A stretch of 48,753 nucleotides of DNA from Nocardia grenadensis NBRC 108939 (GTDB taxonomy: Bacteria; Actinomycetota; Actinomycetes; Mycobacteriales; Mycobacteriaceae), in NCBI RefSeq assembly GCF_001613445.1, contig NZ_BDCJ01000014.1, forward strand, positions 1 through 48,753. Reading direction: 5' to 3'. The translations under genes and the position numbers were made by a program. The number at the start of each line of letters is the position of its first letter. Within the stretch, counting starts at the first letter, position 1. The notes under the pieces were generated by a model. It saw nothing but the letters and a program-made list of their open reading frames with translations. It was not told the origin of the DNA and did no database searches. This document shows positions 9,818 through 17,703 of this stretch, in pieces.

Positions 9818-10504
9818 GTGAACCCCCCGCTCGACTCGTTACCGTTGAACCCCGCGGAATCCATCTTCCCCGAACCGGATTCGGAGATCGTCCGGCCCCG
9901 GGCCGTCGACGACCTACGGGGCCGGCCGACGCGGGAGTTGCGGTACCCGGCGAGCGCGGCCGTGCTGTTCGCCGGAATTCCCGGCGCGGGAAAGAGCACC
10001 GCGCTGCGCCGGCTGTTCGGCTCCGACCCCGACGCCGAGCAGGCATTACCCGGTTCCGATCGGTCGGTGGTGCTCGATTCCATCCACGCCCGCAATGCGT
10101 GGCGGCGGCGACTGGCCTGGCTGCCCTACCCACTGTGGCGGCCGGTGGTGCACGTAGTGCATTTCGGCCGCATCTGGGTCGCACTGCGCGATCACACCGG
10201 CCCGGTGGTGATCCACGATTGCGGCACCATCGGTTTCACGCGCCGGCTGCTGACGCGCTGGGCCGTCCGGCACGGCCGCGAACTGCACATGGTGCTACTG
10301 GATGTGCCGGCGACGGTCGCCCGGGCCGGGCAGTACGCGCGCGGCCGACGGGTCGGGTGGCTGTCGTTCCACTGGCACGTATGGCGCTGGAGACGGATGC
10401 TCGGGCGGCTGGAAGCCGGAGCCGGACCCCGGCCCGCACCCGCCTCGGTCGTGGTGCTCGACCGGGTCGGCGTGGACCGGCTGCGGGTCCGGTTCGCCGC
10501 CTGA
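9818..10504 (+). CDS. P-loop ATP-binding protein, function unknown
   Basis: A 228-aa protein with a Walker A motif, AGIPGAGKST (about residues 48-57), so it binds ATP or GTP. A hydrophobic strand followed by aspartate (VVIHDCG, about 129-135) may be the Walker B or substrate region, and the segment around it is rich in Trp and Arg. It resembles kinase-like AAA_33 proteins of actinobacteria, which phosphorylate small molecules or nucleic-acid ends, but I cannot name a substrate. The frame is open back to a TTG at 9689. I chose the GTG at 9818 because of the GAGGA 11 nt upstream, and this start is uncertain. It converges on the diacylglycerol kinase gene with a 9-bp gap. Confidence 0.7.
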   Translation: MNPPLDSLPLNPAESIFPEPDSEIVRPRAVDDLRGRPTRELRYPASAAVLFAGIPGAGKSTALRRLFGSDPDAEQALPGSDRSVVLDSIHARNAWRRRLAWLPYPLWRPVVHVVHFGRIWVALRDHTGPVVIHDCGTIGFTRRLLTRWAVRHGRELHMVLLDVPATVARAGQYARGRRVGWLSFHWHVWRWRRMLGRLEAGAGPRPAPASVVVLDRVGVDRLRVRFAA

Positions 10505-10513
10505 CCACCGCGG

Positions 10514-11437
10514 TCAGGGGGTCAGCACGGTGAGCGCCCGGGGTTCGACGCGCACGGTGAGCGGCAGCCGGCCCGCGGGTTCGCCGTCGGCCGTGACCGG
10601 GGCGCCGGGAGCCTCCAGGCTCAGGAATTCGGCCCGGTACTGGCTCACCGCGGGATGTTCGATCCGACGACCCGCCGAGAGCGCGGGCAGGATCCGCAGC
10701 ATCTCCGGATGGGAGACCTTGCCGACCACGGTCACATCGAGCAGACCGTCGTCACACAGGGCGTCGGGGCAGATGAGCATGCCGCCTCCGTAGGTGGTGG
10801 TGTTACCCACCGCGACCAGCAACGCCTCGGTGGTGATCGGTGCTGCGGCCGGGCCGCCCAGTTCGATCCGGTACGGCACCGCGATCCCGTGCGCGATCTC
10901 CGCGACCGCGGCGAAGGTGTAGCGGGATCGGCCGCGCGGGTAGCGCATCCGGTTGGCGCGCAGAGTGACCCGGGCGTCGAAGCCGGTGCACGCGACGGTG
11001 GCGAACCACATCGGATCGTGCCCGGCGGGTTCCAGGCGGCCCAGGTCGATGGTGCGCACCTGCCCGCACCGGACGAGCTCCGCGGCGCGGGCGGGCTCGT
11101 CGGCGATACCGAGTTCGCGCGCCAGGTCGTTGCCCGTGCCCGCCGGGACCAGGGCCAGTGGCACACCCGAACGGGCCAGCGGATCCAGAATGGTGTTCAC
11201 CAGACCGTCGCCACCGACGCACACGACGGCGTCGGGCGCATCGCCGGTCACCACATCGCGCACCTGTTCACGGGTCCGCGCGGCGGAGGGCGCGTGGATC
11301 TCCACGACCGCCACACCGTCCGCCTTCAGCCGCTCGACGACGGTGCGGGCGGCCTGATGGGCCCGGCCCTGTCCGGAGGCGGGGTTGGTCACCACGGCGA
11401 CCGTACGCACCTCCGGCGGCTCCCCTGCCCGTGTCAT
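10514..11437 (-). CDS. dagK: Diacylglycerol kinase (DagK-like lipid kinase)
   Basis: A 307-aa lipid kinase of the DAGK catalytic family, which phosphorylates diacylglycerol (or a related lipid alcohol) to phosphatidic acid at the membrane. Visible motifs are NPASGQG (residues 18-24), the nucleotide-binding GGDG (75-78, followed by LVN where TVN is usual) and PAGTGND (98-104). The ATG lies inside the upstream flavoprotein gene with a 4-nt ATGA overlap, so the two are translated together. From memory, the M. tuberculosis homologue Rv2252 sits in the same position beside a flavoprotein and affects phosphatidylinositol mannoside synthesis. A role in phospholipid supply is inferred from that. Confidence 0.88.
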   Translation of the reverse strand: MTRAGEPPEVRTVAVVTNPASGQGRAHQAARTVVERLKADGVAVVEIHAPSAARTREQVRDVVTGDAPDAVVCVGGDGLVNTILDPLARSGVPLALVPAGTGNDLARELGIADEPARAAELVRCGQVRTIDLGRLEPAGHDPMWFATVACTGFDARVTLRANRMRYPRGRSRYTFAAVAEIAHGIAVPYRIELGGPAAAPITTEALLVAVGNTTTYGGGMLICPDALCDDGLLDVTVVGKVSHPEMLRILPALSAGRRIEHPAVSQYRAEFLSLEAPGAPVTADGEPAGRLPLTVRVEPRALTVLTP

Positions 11438-13071
11438 GGCAGCAGTTTGCCAGGGTTGAGGATGCCGGCCGGGTCGATTTCGCGTTTCACCGCGCGCAGC
11501 ACCCGCACGCCCAGATCGCCGATCTCCTCGAGCAGCCAGGCACGGTGGTCCGCGCCCACCGCGTGGTGATGGGTGATGGTGGCGCCTGCCGCGATGATGG
11601 CGTCCCCGGCAGCCGCCTTCGCGGCCCGCCACTGCGCGATCGGATCGTCGAGCGATTTGGCCACAACCGTGAAATACAGCGACGCGCCCGTCGGATAGGT
11701 ATGCGAGATATGGCACATCACCAGGGCCGGCGCACCGTGGGCGGTCAGCGAATCGGTGAGCGCACTCGTCACCTTCGACTTCAGTTCGGCCAGCGCACTC
11801 CAGGTAGTCGCGGTCTCCAGGGTTTCGCACAGCACCCCGATATCCAGGAGCGCATCACGCAGGTAAGGGGCCGCGAAACGGCCGTGTTGCCACTCCCGGG
11901 CCGGTTCCGGCCCGAGTTCGGTACCACCCGCGGCGCGCAGGATCGCGGCGGCTTCGGCGCCACGGGCCGCGGTATGGGCGGCGGTGCCCTCGAATGTGGT
12001 CACCGCGAGACAACCGGAAACCGATGCCCCGGCGACATTTCCGGCCCGGGCCAGGTTCAGCCCGGTTTCGGCTTCGTCGGACAACCGCAGCACCGTCGGC
12101 GCCGCGCCCGCCTGCACGACCGCGCGCAATGCGGCGGCTCCGGTCGCGAAATCCGGGAACGACCAGGCCATATGGTTAGTGATCTCCGGAACCGTATGGA
12201 CTCCGACCGTGACCTCGGTAAGGACGCCGAGAGCGCCCTCCGAACCGACGAACAGCTCACGTAGATCGGGTCCGGCGGCCGAGGCGGGCGCCCGGCCCAG
12301 CAGCACACTTCCCGTGGGCGTCGCCACCCGGACCCGCTGGACCATATCGTCGAACCGGCCGTATCCCGCGGACGCCTGACCCGACGACCGGGTCGCGGCG
12401 AATCCGCCGATACTGGCGAATTCGAAACTCTGCGGGAAATGTCCGAGCGAGAGCCCGTGCTCGGCGAGCAACTGTTCGGCACGCGGGCCGGTGACCCCGG
12501 CGCCGAAGGTGGCCGTCCCGGAGACCGGGTCGCAGTCCAGCAGCGTATCCAGCCGGCGCAGGTCGAGTGCGATCACCGTGTCGAAGGATCCGCGGACCGG
12601 GTCGAGCCCGCCGACCACACTCGTGCCGCCCCCGAAGGGCACCACGGCGATGCCCTGCTCCGAGCAGTAGGCGAGGATTGCCGCCACTTCGTCGTGACCG
12701 GCCGGGAAGACCACCGCGTCCGGTGCGTCCTGCGGGGCCGGGTCGCGTCGTCGCAGCAGGTCGGGGGTGCTCTTGCCGCCGGCGTGCCGCAGCCGGGTGA
12801 CCGGTTCGGTGGAGATATGGTCCGCGCCGACGAGGTCTGCCAGACCGGCCCGCCGGTCCGGTGACAGGACCGACGGCCGGAGCGGCACATCGCCCTCATC
12901 ACGACGCGTCGCCGGCTCCCCGGAGACTCCGAACACCTGCGTCAGCAGGCCGCGGATCTGCTCGGGCAGCGGTGTGTGCCCGGCGGGGACACCCCAGGCG
13001 TCCCACACCATATCCGGTCGCCGCGCGCTCGACGCCGAGTTCACCGGACGTTCGCCTTCCTCACCTGTCAT
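11434..13071 (-). CDS. FAD-linked oxidase, alkyl-DHAP synthase (AGPS) family
   Basis: A 545-aa flavoprotein of the vanillyl-alcohol-oxidase/PCMH fold. The FAD pyrophosphate loop PFGGGTSVVGG is near residue 145, the second FAD segment IGGFAATRSSGQASAGYG near 215, and a C-terminal FAD-linked oxidase domain ends in LNPGKLLP. The IGG...SSGQ.S.GYG pattern is that of alkyldihydroxyacetonephosphate synthase-like proteins. Ether-lipid synthesis is possible, but other 2-hydroxyacid or DHAP-linked substrates cannot be excluded. The ATG at 13071 has no Shine-Dalgarno and abuts the operator, so it may be leaderless. The alternative GTG at 13044 follows GAGGAAGG. It forms an operon with the diacylglycerol kinase. 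Confidence 0.82.
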   Translation of the reverse strand: MTGEEGERPVNSASSARRPDMVWDAWGVPAGHTPLPEQIRGLLTQVFGVSGEPATRRDEGDVPLRPSVLSPDRRAGLADLVGADHISTEPVTRLRHAGGKSTPDLLRRRDPAPQDAPDAVVFPAGHDEVAAILAYCSEQGIAVVPFGGGTSVVGGLDPVRGSFDTVIALDLRRLDTLLDCDPVSGTATFGAGVTGPRAEQLLAEHGLSLGHFPQSFEFASIGGFAATRSSGQASAGYGRFDDMVQRVRVATPTGSVLLGRAPASAAGPDLRELFVGSEGALGVLTEVTVGVHTVPEITNHMAWSFPDFATGAAALRAVVQAGAAPTVLRLSDEAETGLNLARAGNVAGASVSGCLAVTTFEGTAAHTAARGAEAAAILRAAGGTELGPEPAREWQHGRFAAPYLRDALLDIGVLCETLETATTWSALAELKSKVTSALTDSLTAHGAPALVMCHISHTYPTGASLYFTVVAKSLDDPIAQWRAAKAAAGDAIIAAGATITHHHAVGADHRAWLLEEIGDLGVRVLRAVKREIDPAGILNPGKLLP

Positions 13072-13074
13072 GCG

Positions 13075-13105
13075 TTACAGTTTGACATGGAGTGTCAAGA
13101 AGTAA
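13075..13105. promoter_or_regulatory. Divergent promoter/operator palindrome
   Basis: An interrupted 31-bp palindrome TTAC-N3-TTGACA-N5-TGTCAA-N3-GTAA, perfectly symmetric in its conserved blocks, lies between the flavoprotein and TetR genes. TTGACA appears as a -35-like hexamer on both strands. The size and symmetry fit a TetR-family operator, so the adjacent regulator probably controls both transcription units. This is inference from position. Confidence 0.75.
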
Positions 13106-13131
13106 TCCGAATTGGAGGCGAGGTCGAGTCC

Positions 13132-13704
13132 GTGTCATCCGGCGCAGCGGCGGTCGAGCAGGCGATCCTGGACGCGGCCCGGGAATGCGTCGCCGAGTTC
13201 GGTGTCCGGCGCACCACGCTCACCGAGGTCGCCCGCCGGGCGGGCGTGAGTCGGCCGACGGTCTACCGCCGGTGGTCGGACAGCCGCGATCTGGTCGCCG
13301 AACTACTCGTACGCGAACTGCGCGAGATCATCGCCGCGGCCGTGCCCACCGCCGGCCCGGCCCGGGACCGGCTGGTCACCGGCGTGGTGACCGGCGCGGC
13401 GGAGGTCCGGTCGAACCCACTGTTCGGCAAGATCTTCCGCACCGATACCGACCTGATGCTCACCTACGTCTTCGGCCGCCTGGGCCGCAACCAGCGGCAA
13501 CTGCTGGACCTGTTCGGCACCGGCATTCGGGACGGCCAGGCGGACGGGTCGGTCCGGGCCGGTGACTCCGGCCGGTTGGCGGCCATGGTCCTGCTGATCA
13601 CCCAGTCCGCGGTGCAGTCGGCGGCCACGGTCGCCCATCTGCTCGACGGATCCGCGCTCGACACCGAACTCCGGCACGCCCTCGATACCTATCTCGCCCC
13701 GTGA
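13132..13704 (+). CDS. TetR family transcriptional regulator
   Basis: A 190-aa regulator. The N-terminal helix-turn-helix is clear: LTEVARRAGVSRPTVYRRWSDSRDL at about residues 30-54. The remainder is helical and ligand-binding in type, with no recognisable ligand signature. The frame is open further upstream, with an ATG at 13087, but that codon lies inside the palindrome. The GTG at 13132 is well placed behind GAGG and is preferred. It is divergent from the flavoprotein/diacylglycerol kinase operon and 100 bp upstream of glpD. It probably represses one or both by binding 13075-13105. Confidence 0.9.
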   Translation: MSSGAAAVEQAILDAARECVAEFGVRRTTLTEVARRAGVSRPTVYRRWSDSRDLVAELLVRELREIIAAAVPTAGPARDRLVTGVVTGAAEVRSNPLFGKIFRTDTDLMLTYVFGRLGRNQRQLLDLFGTGIRDGQADGSVRAGDSGRLAAMVLLITQSAVQSAATVAHLLDGSALDTELRHALDTYLAP

Positions 13705-13804
13705 TCCCACCTGCCAGGAAGGAGTAGCGCCCGGCGCATCCGGAAGACGTGATCTCCCCCCGCCTTCCGTTCCGCCGCTCCGGCGGACGCCGTGCCGAGA
13801 ACAG

Positions 13805-15355
13805 ATGGCCGAGAACCCTTCCCCCACCGCGGGGCCCGCGTTGAACGGGCGCCGCCGGCGCCGTGAGCTCACGACCCTCGGCGACCACCCGGATATCGAC
13901 CTGCTGGTGATCGGGGGTGGCGTCACCGGCGCCGGCGTCGCGCTCGACGCCGCCGCCCGCGGACTGCGCACCGTCCTGGTGGAACGCCACGATCTCGCCC
14001 ACGGCACCAGCCGGTGGAGTTCGAAACTGGTGCACGGCGGACTGCGCTACCTGGCGAGCGGGAAGATCGGCATCGCGCACGAGAGCGCGGTGGAGCGGGG
14101 CATCCTGCTGGGCCGCACCGCACCCCACCTGGTCCGGCCGCTCCCCCAGCTGGTCCCGCTGCTGCCCGGGATCGGGTTGTCCACCCGGAGCCTGATCCGG
14201 GCGGGTTTCCTGGCCGGCGACGCGCTGCGAATGGGCGCGGGCACGCCGGCGGCACTGCTACCGCGGTCGCGGCGGGTGACCCGCGCCGAGGCACTGCGAC
14301 TGGCCCCGACAGTGCGGCAGCACGGACTGCGCGGCGGCCTGCAGGCCTGGGACGGGCAACTGGTGGACGACGCGCGACTCGTGGTCGCGCTGGCCCGCAC
14401 CGCGGCCGCGCACGGCGCGACTGTGCTGACCCGGGTCGCCGCCGAACATGTCGACGGCACCGGGGCCGTCCTGCGCGACACGCTGACCGGCGAAAGCTTG
14501 GAGGTCCGGGCCGCGGCCGTGGTCAACGCGGCCGGTGTGTGGGCGGACCAGGTCGATCCGAGTATCGAATTGCGACCCAGCCGCGGCACCCATCTGGTGT
14601 TCGACGCCGCCGCCTTCGGCGGACTCACCGCGGCGCTGACCGTGCCGGTGCCCGGCGCCGTCGGCCGGTTCATCTTCGCCCTGCCTGCCCCGCACGGCCG
14701 GGTCTACCTGGGATTGACCGATGAGGACGCACCCGGGCCCGTACCCGACGAACCGCGACCCACCGGCGCCGAGATCGACTTCCTGCTCGACACGGTCAAC
14801 ACGGTGCTGCGTATCCCGCTGACCCATGTCGATATCCGCGGCAGTTACGCCGGCCTGCGACCACTGCTGCGTACGGCCGGTGACAATACGGCCGATATCT
14901 CCCGGGAGCACGCGGTTCTCACCGCGCCGAGCGGACTGGTCACGGTGGTCGGCGGCAAACTCACCACCTACCGCAAGATGGCGCAGGATGCCGTCGACGC
15001 CGCTGTGGCCCGAGCGCGCCTGAGGGCCGGCCCGTGCCGGACGAAGGAGCTGCCGCTGGCCGGCGCGGTCACCGGGGTGGCACGGGACCGGTTGGCCGCA
15101 CCCCAGCTGCTGATCGAACGCTACGGCGCCGACGCCCCGATCATCGTCGCGCTGACCGCTGCCGACCCGGATCTGGCAGTCCCGGTCGCACCGGGTGCGG
15201 ATGTGCTCGCGGCGGAGTTCCGGTGGTCGCTGGAACAGGAGGGAGCCCTCGACGCCGGTGATCTCCTGGACCGCCGCACCCGGATCGGGCTGGTCCCGGC
15301 CGACCGGGCCGCCGCCCTGGCCGCCGCCGAGGCCGCCGTGGCCGCCGCGGCGTGA
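13805..15355 (+). CDS. glpD: Glycerol-3-phosphate dehydrogenase, FAD-dependent
   Basis: GlpD oxidises sn-glycerol-3-phosphate to dihydroxyacetone phosphate and passes electrons to the quinone pool at the membrane. The 516-aa protein has the FAD dinucleotide-binding motif GGGVTGAG (residues 37-44), the following TSRWSSKLVHGGLRYL signature of the DAO/GlpD family, and the C-terminal GlpD cap domain from about residue 400. The ATG at 13805 lacks a strong ribosome site. It follows the TetR gene in the same direction. Its product, DHAP, is the backbone precursor of the substrate expected for the neighbouring AGPS-type flavoprotein, which makes a joint role in glycerolipid metabolism plausible. Confidence 0.95.
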   Translation: MAENPSPTAGPALNGRRRRRELTTLGDHPDIDLLVIGGGVTGAGVALDAAARGLRTVLVERHDLAHGTSRWSSKLVHGGLRYLASGKIGIAHESAVERGILLGRTAPHLVRPLPQLVPLLPGIGLSTRSLIRAGFLAGDALRMGAGTPAALLPRSRRVTRAEALRLAPTVRQHGLRGGLQAWDGQLVDDARLVVALARTAAAHGATVLTRVAAEHVDGTGAVLRDTLTGESLEVRAAAVVNAAGVWADQVDPSIELRPSRGTHLVFDAAAFGGLTAALTVPVPGAVGRFIFALPAPHGRVYLGLTDEDAPGPVPDEPRPTGAEIDFLLDTVNTVLRIPLTHVDIRGSYAGLRPLLRTAGDNTADISREHAVLTAPSGLVTVVGGKLTTYRKMAQDAVDAAVARARLRAGPCRTKELPLAGAVTGVARDRLAAPQLLIERYGADAPIIVALTAADPDLAVPVAPGADVLAAEFRWSLEQEGALDAGDLLDRRTRIGLVPADRAAALAAAEAAVAAAA

Positions 15356-15357
15356 AC

Positions 15358-15879
15358 TCAGGCATACTCCCAGGTCTCGACCGCGGCCCACATACACGAC
15401 CGAGGCCAGCGGTCGAGACCGTGCGCGATCTCGGCGGCCCGCACAGCGTGCAGTTGCGGAGTCTCCGCGGCCGGATCGAGATAGCGGAAACCCAGCCTTC
15501 GGTAATACGGCCCGTTCCACGGCACCTCGGTGAAGGTGGTGAGTGTGATCGCGGGTAACCGATGGCCGGCGGCCCAGCGCACCGCGCGGTCGATCAGACA
15601 CCGGCCGATTCCCGCCCCACGGTATTCGGGCAGTACCGACACCTGGTCGATATGGGCGTTCCCGTCGACGATGCTCGCGATGAGGTAGCCCACCGGGCCC
15701 CGGTCCGCGGCCTCCCAGATCCAGGCGCGTTCGTCCAGGACGAATTCACCCAGTACCTCGGCCGGCAGCGGTTCGTCACCGGCGATCGCGTCCATTCCCA
15801 GCGCCGCGAAGGGCTGCCCCGCCCGCACCTCGATCTCCTGCAGCGCCGGGATATCCGCGACGCTCGCCGCGCGGATCAC
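15358..15879 (-). CDS. GNAT family N-acetyltransferase
   Basis: A 173-aa acetyl-CoA-dependent N-acyltransferase. The core is IDQVSVLPEYRGAGIGRCLIDRAVRWA (about residues 73-99), with the acetyl-CoA loop R-G-A-G-I-G, and the later PYYRRLGFRYLD segment (about 124-135) is typical of the last GNAT strands. The GTG at 15879 begins exactly at the conserved IRAASVADIPALQEIE strand; the open frame upstream of it is low-complexity. It converges on glpD with only 2 bp between stop codons. Substrate unknown. Confidence 0.87.
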   Translation of the reverse strand: MIRAASVADIPALQEIEVRAGQPFAALGMDAIAGDEPLPAEVLGEFVLDERAWIWEAADRGPVGYLIASIVDGNAHIDQVSVLPEYRGAGIGRCLIDRAVRWAAGHRLPAITLTTFTEVPWNGPYYRRLGFRYLDPAAETPQLHAVRAAEIAHGLDRWPRSCMWAAVETWEYA

Positions 15880-16151
15880 GCCGCACCCACCCGCAGGACA
15901 TCCGGCGAGCCGAAGGAGCAGGGGCGAGCCGGGGCCGCTCGCCCCGGCCCCGCGATGTAGCGAGGCGGGGGAAGCACCGGTAGCGCCGGGGGCGCGATCG
16001 ACGGCTCGACCGCGACCACCGTTACGCGTTCGTCCGGGGCGCTGAGCGGCATAACGATCCCTACTCTCTGTTCCGTGCGGCGAGGTGGTCTTCCCGCTCA
16101 CCCCGGCGATCCGCCGTCACCATCTCATAAGCCGGGTAACGGGTTCGCATC

Positions 16152-16157
16152 TATGCT
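16152..16157 (+). promoter_or_regulatory. Candidate -10 element of the FHA gene
   Basis: TATGCT, a good actinobacterial -10, lies 33 nt upstream of the GTG start. No clear -35 hexamer is seen at the usual spacing. Confidence 0.4.
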
Positions 16158-16189
16158 GGATCCGATGGTGCGCCAGGAAGGAGCCGCGG

Positions 16190-17302
16190 GTGCGCGTTGA
16201 TACGTCCACTATCGGTATCGCACCGGGCGAGGGCCTGGTCGCGCGGTTCGGTGACGTCGTGATCTATCTGGTGGGCGCCAATGCGTCCACCGAGCGGATA
16301 CTCGGCGCGGTCGAAGCCGTGGCGGACGCCGAGCATCCCGGGGCGGCCATCGCCCAGCGGCTCGCCGCGGTCGTCTTCGGTACCGGTTCGGAGCCACCCC
16401 CGTTCGGGCTCGTCGCGCCCACCGCCGACGGCACCCTGGTCCTGCTGCGCGGGCCGGTATCGGCCATGATCTCCGGCGCCGAGGGCTCGCGGCGGCTCGT
16501 CGGCGCCCGCGCCTTCACCTGGGTGGACGAGATTGTCCGCGACCCGGTGCGCACACTGACCGTGGGCCCCGGGGCCGACGGCCGGATCACGCCGTATCCG
16601 CGCACCGATCTACGCGCCGGAATCGTGCCCGGCGGGGGTTTCGTCATCAAGGCCGCGGTACGCCGCAGCACCAAGAACCAGAACCGCGCCGCCACCCCGG
16701 CGAAGAAAACGGCGGGCTCCTACGAACCCGTCGCGACGGCACCGGCCGGGCTCGCCGCGAGCGAGCCGGAACCCGAATCGCCTTCCGGTCCCCGCACCGG
16801 TCTCGCCGAAGCCCCCGCCGCGGAACCACTGCCCGGGACCCGCGCGTGGTCGGCCGCGCCGGCGTCCATGCGCGTGGATCCCGAACCGATCCGCCTGCGC
16901 AAGGAACCGGCCCGGCCCCATCCGCGCACCCGCGCCGCACTCGGCCCCGAACAATCCCCTCCGGCCCCGGCGACCCTGGTGGCCGAGGACGGTACCGCCT
17001 ACCCGCTGGACCGCGCCTACGTCATCGGCCGCGGCCCGTCGGTCGACGAATCGGTACGCCGCAAAACCGCCGCCCCGCTCGTTCTGCAGCGCGATCGCCA
17101 CATCTCCCGGGTCCACGCCTATCTCTCGGTCGACTCGGGCAAGGTCTTCCTCCGCGACGCAGGCACCGCCGCCGGAACCTTCGTCTCCACTCCCGGTGAA
17201 CCGCGCTGGACCCGGATCAGCCAGTCCCCGACCGAACTCCCACCCGGCGGCCGGATCCGCATCAGCGAACAGGTCCTCACCTACCACGGCGGCGCCACCT
17301 GA
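16190..17302 (+). CDS. FHA domain-containing protein
   Basis: A 370-aa protein with a C-terminal forkhead-associated domain (about residues 275-368), a phosphothreonine-binding module. The FHA markers are the GRG of strand 3 (YVIGRGPSVDE), the RHISRVHA segment and GTFVS. The N-terminal 160 residues form a globular, Ala/Val-rich region that I do not recognise. Residues about 180-270 are a Pro/Arg/Glu-rich linker. The GTG follows GGAAGGAG. It is not GarA: it is more than twice as long and lacks the N-terminal ETT phosphorylation motif. It is probably a partner or substrate of a Ser/Thr kinase encoded elsewhere. Confidence 0.85.
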   Translation: MRVDTSTIGIAPGEGLVARFGDVVIYLVGANASTERILGAVEAVADAEHPGAAIAQRLAAVVFGTGSEPPPFGLVAPTADGTLVLLRGPVSAMISGAEGSRRLVGARAFTWVDEIVRDPVRTLTVGPGADGRITPYPRTDLRAGIVPGGGFVIKAAVRRSTKNQNRAATPAKKTAGSYEPVATAPAGLAASEPEPESPSGPRTGLAEAPAAEPLPGTRAWSAAPASMRVDPEPIRLRKEPARPHPRTRAALGPEQSPPAPATLVAEDGTAYPLDRAYVIGRGPSVDESVRRKTAAPLVLQRDRHISRVHAYLSVDSGKVFLRDAGTAAGTFVSTPGEPRWTRISQSPTELPPGGRIRISEQVLTYHGGAT

Positions 17303-17703
17303 TCCCGACGCCCGCCGCCCCTCCAGGCCCGGACACGCAAGCCGAACATCCGAAGTACGGCGGAATCGCGCAGACCGTACGTGCACCCCGGGTGGGCTCC
17401 CAGCGCTGTCGATCCTCCGTGGTCGCCGGTCCGCGTACGGCCGACCGCACGCCCGCAACCACGCCCGATCCGGGGGCCCCGACAGCAGCACTGCGGTCGC
17501 TCACCGGCCGATCGCCCGTCCCCCCGGTCCCCGGCCGAGCGGGTGACCCGCGACACTGCGATACCCGCCCCTTGGCGAACCGCCGACCACCCACCCGGAA
17601 ACCCCACCGGGCCGACCTGGGGAGGCCCACAGCACTGTAAGTGCTCAACTGCCGGCTCCCTCTGGATGGCCAACCGCACATCGCACACCTCACAATGGTC
17701 GGT
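17303..17703. other. Intergenic gap before fdhF
   Basis: About 400 bp, very GC-rich, with no gene I can support. Its right end holds one copy of the dispersed repeat (17633-17680). Nearby fragments (a stretch around 17385-17400 and the CCGGGGGCCCCGACA at about 17475-17489) also resemble the flanks of the 31.7-kb tandem copies, so a longer degraded repeat may fill much of the gap. Confidence 0.5.
17633..17680 (+). repeat. Dispersed intergenic repeat, copy A
   Basis: Contains CACTGTAAGTGCTCAA followed by CCCTCTGGATGGCCAACC and GCACA, nearly identical to the copies at 31841 and 32021. It ends about 15-25 bp before the fdhF start codon, so it lies in the fdhF leader or promoter region. Confidence 0.8.

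Noticed and set aside
16190..17302. GarA, the FHA regulator of glutamate dehydrogenase
   Set aside because: The protein is 370 aa with a large unrelated N-terminal region and no N-terminal ETT motif; GarA is about 160 aa.
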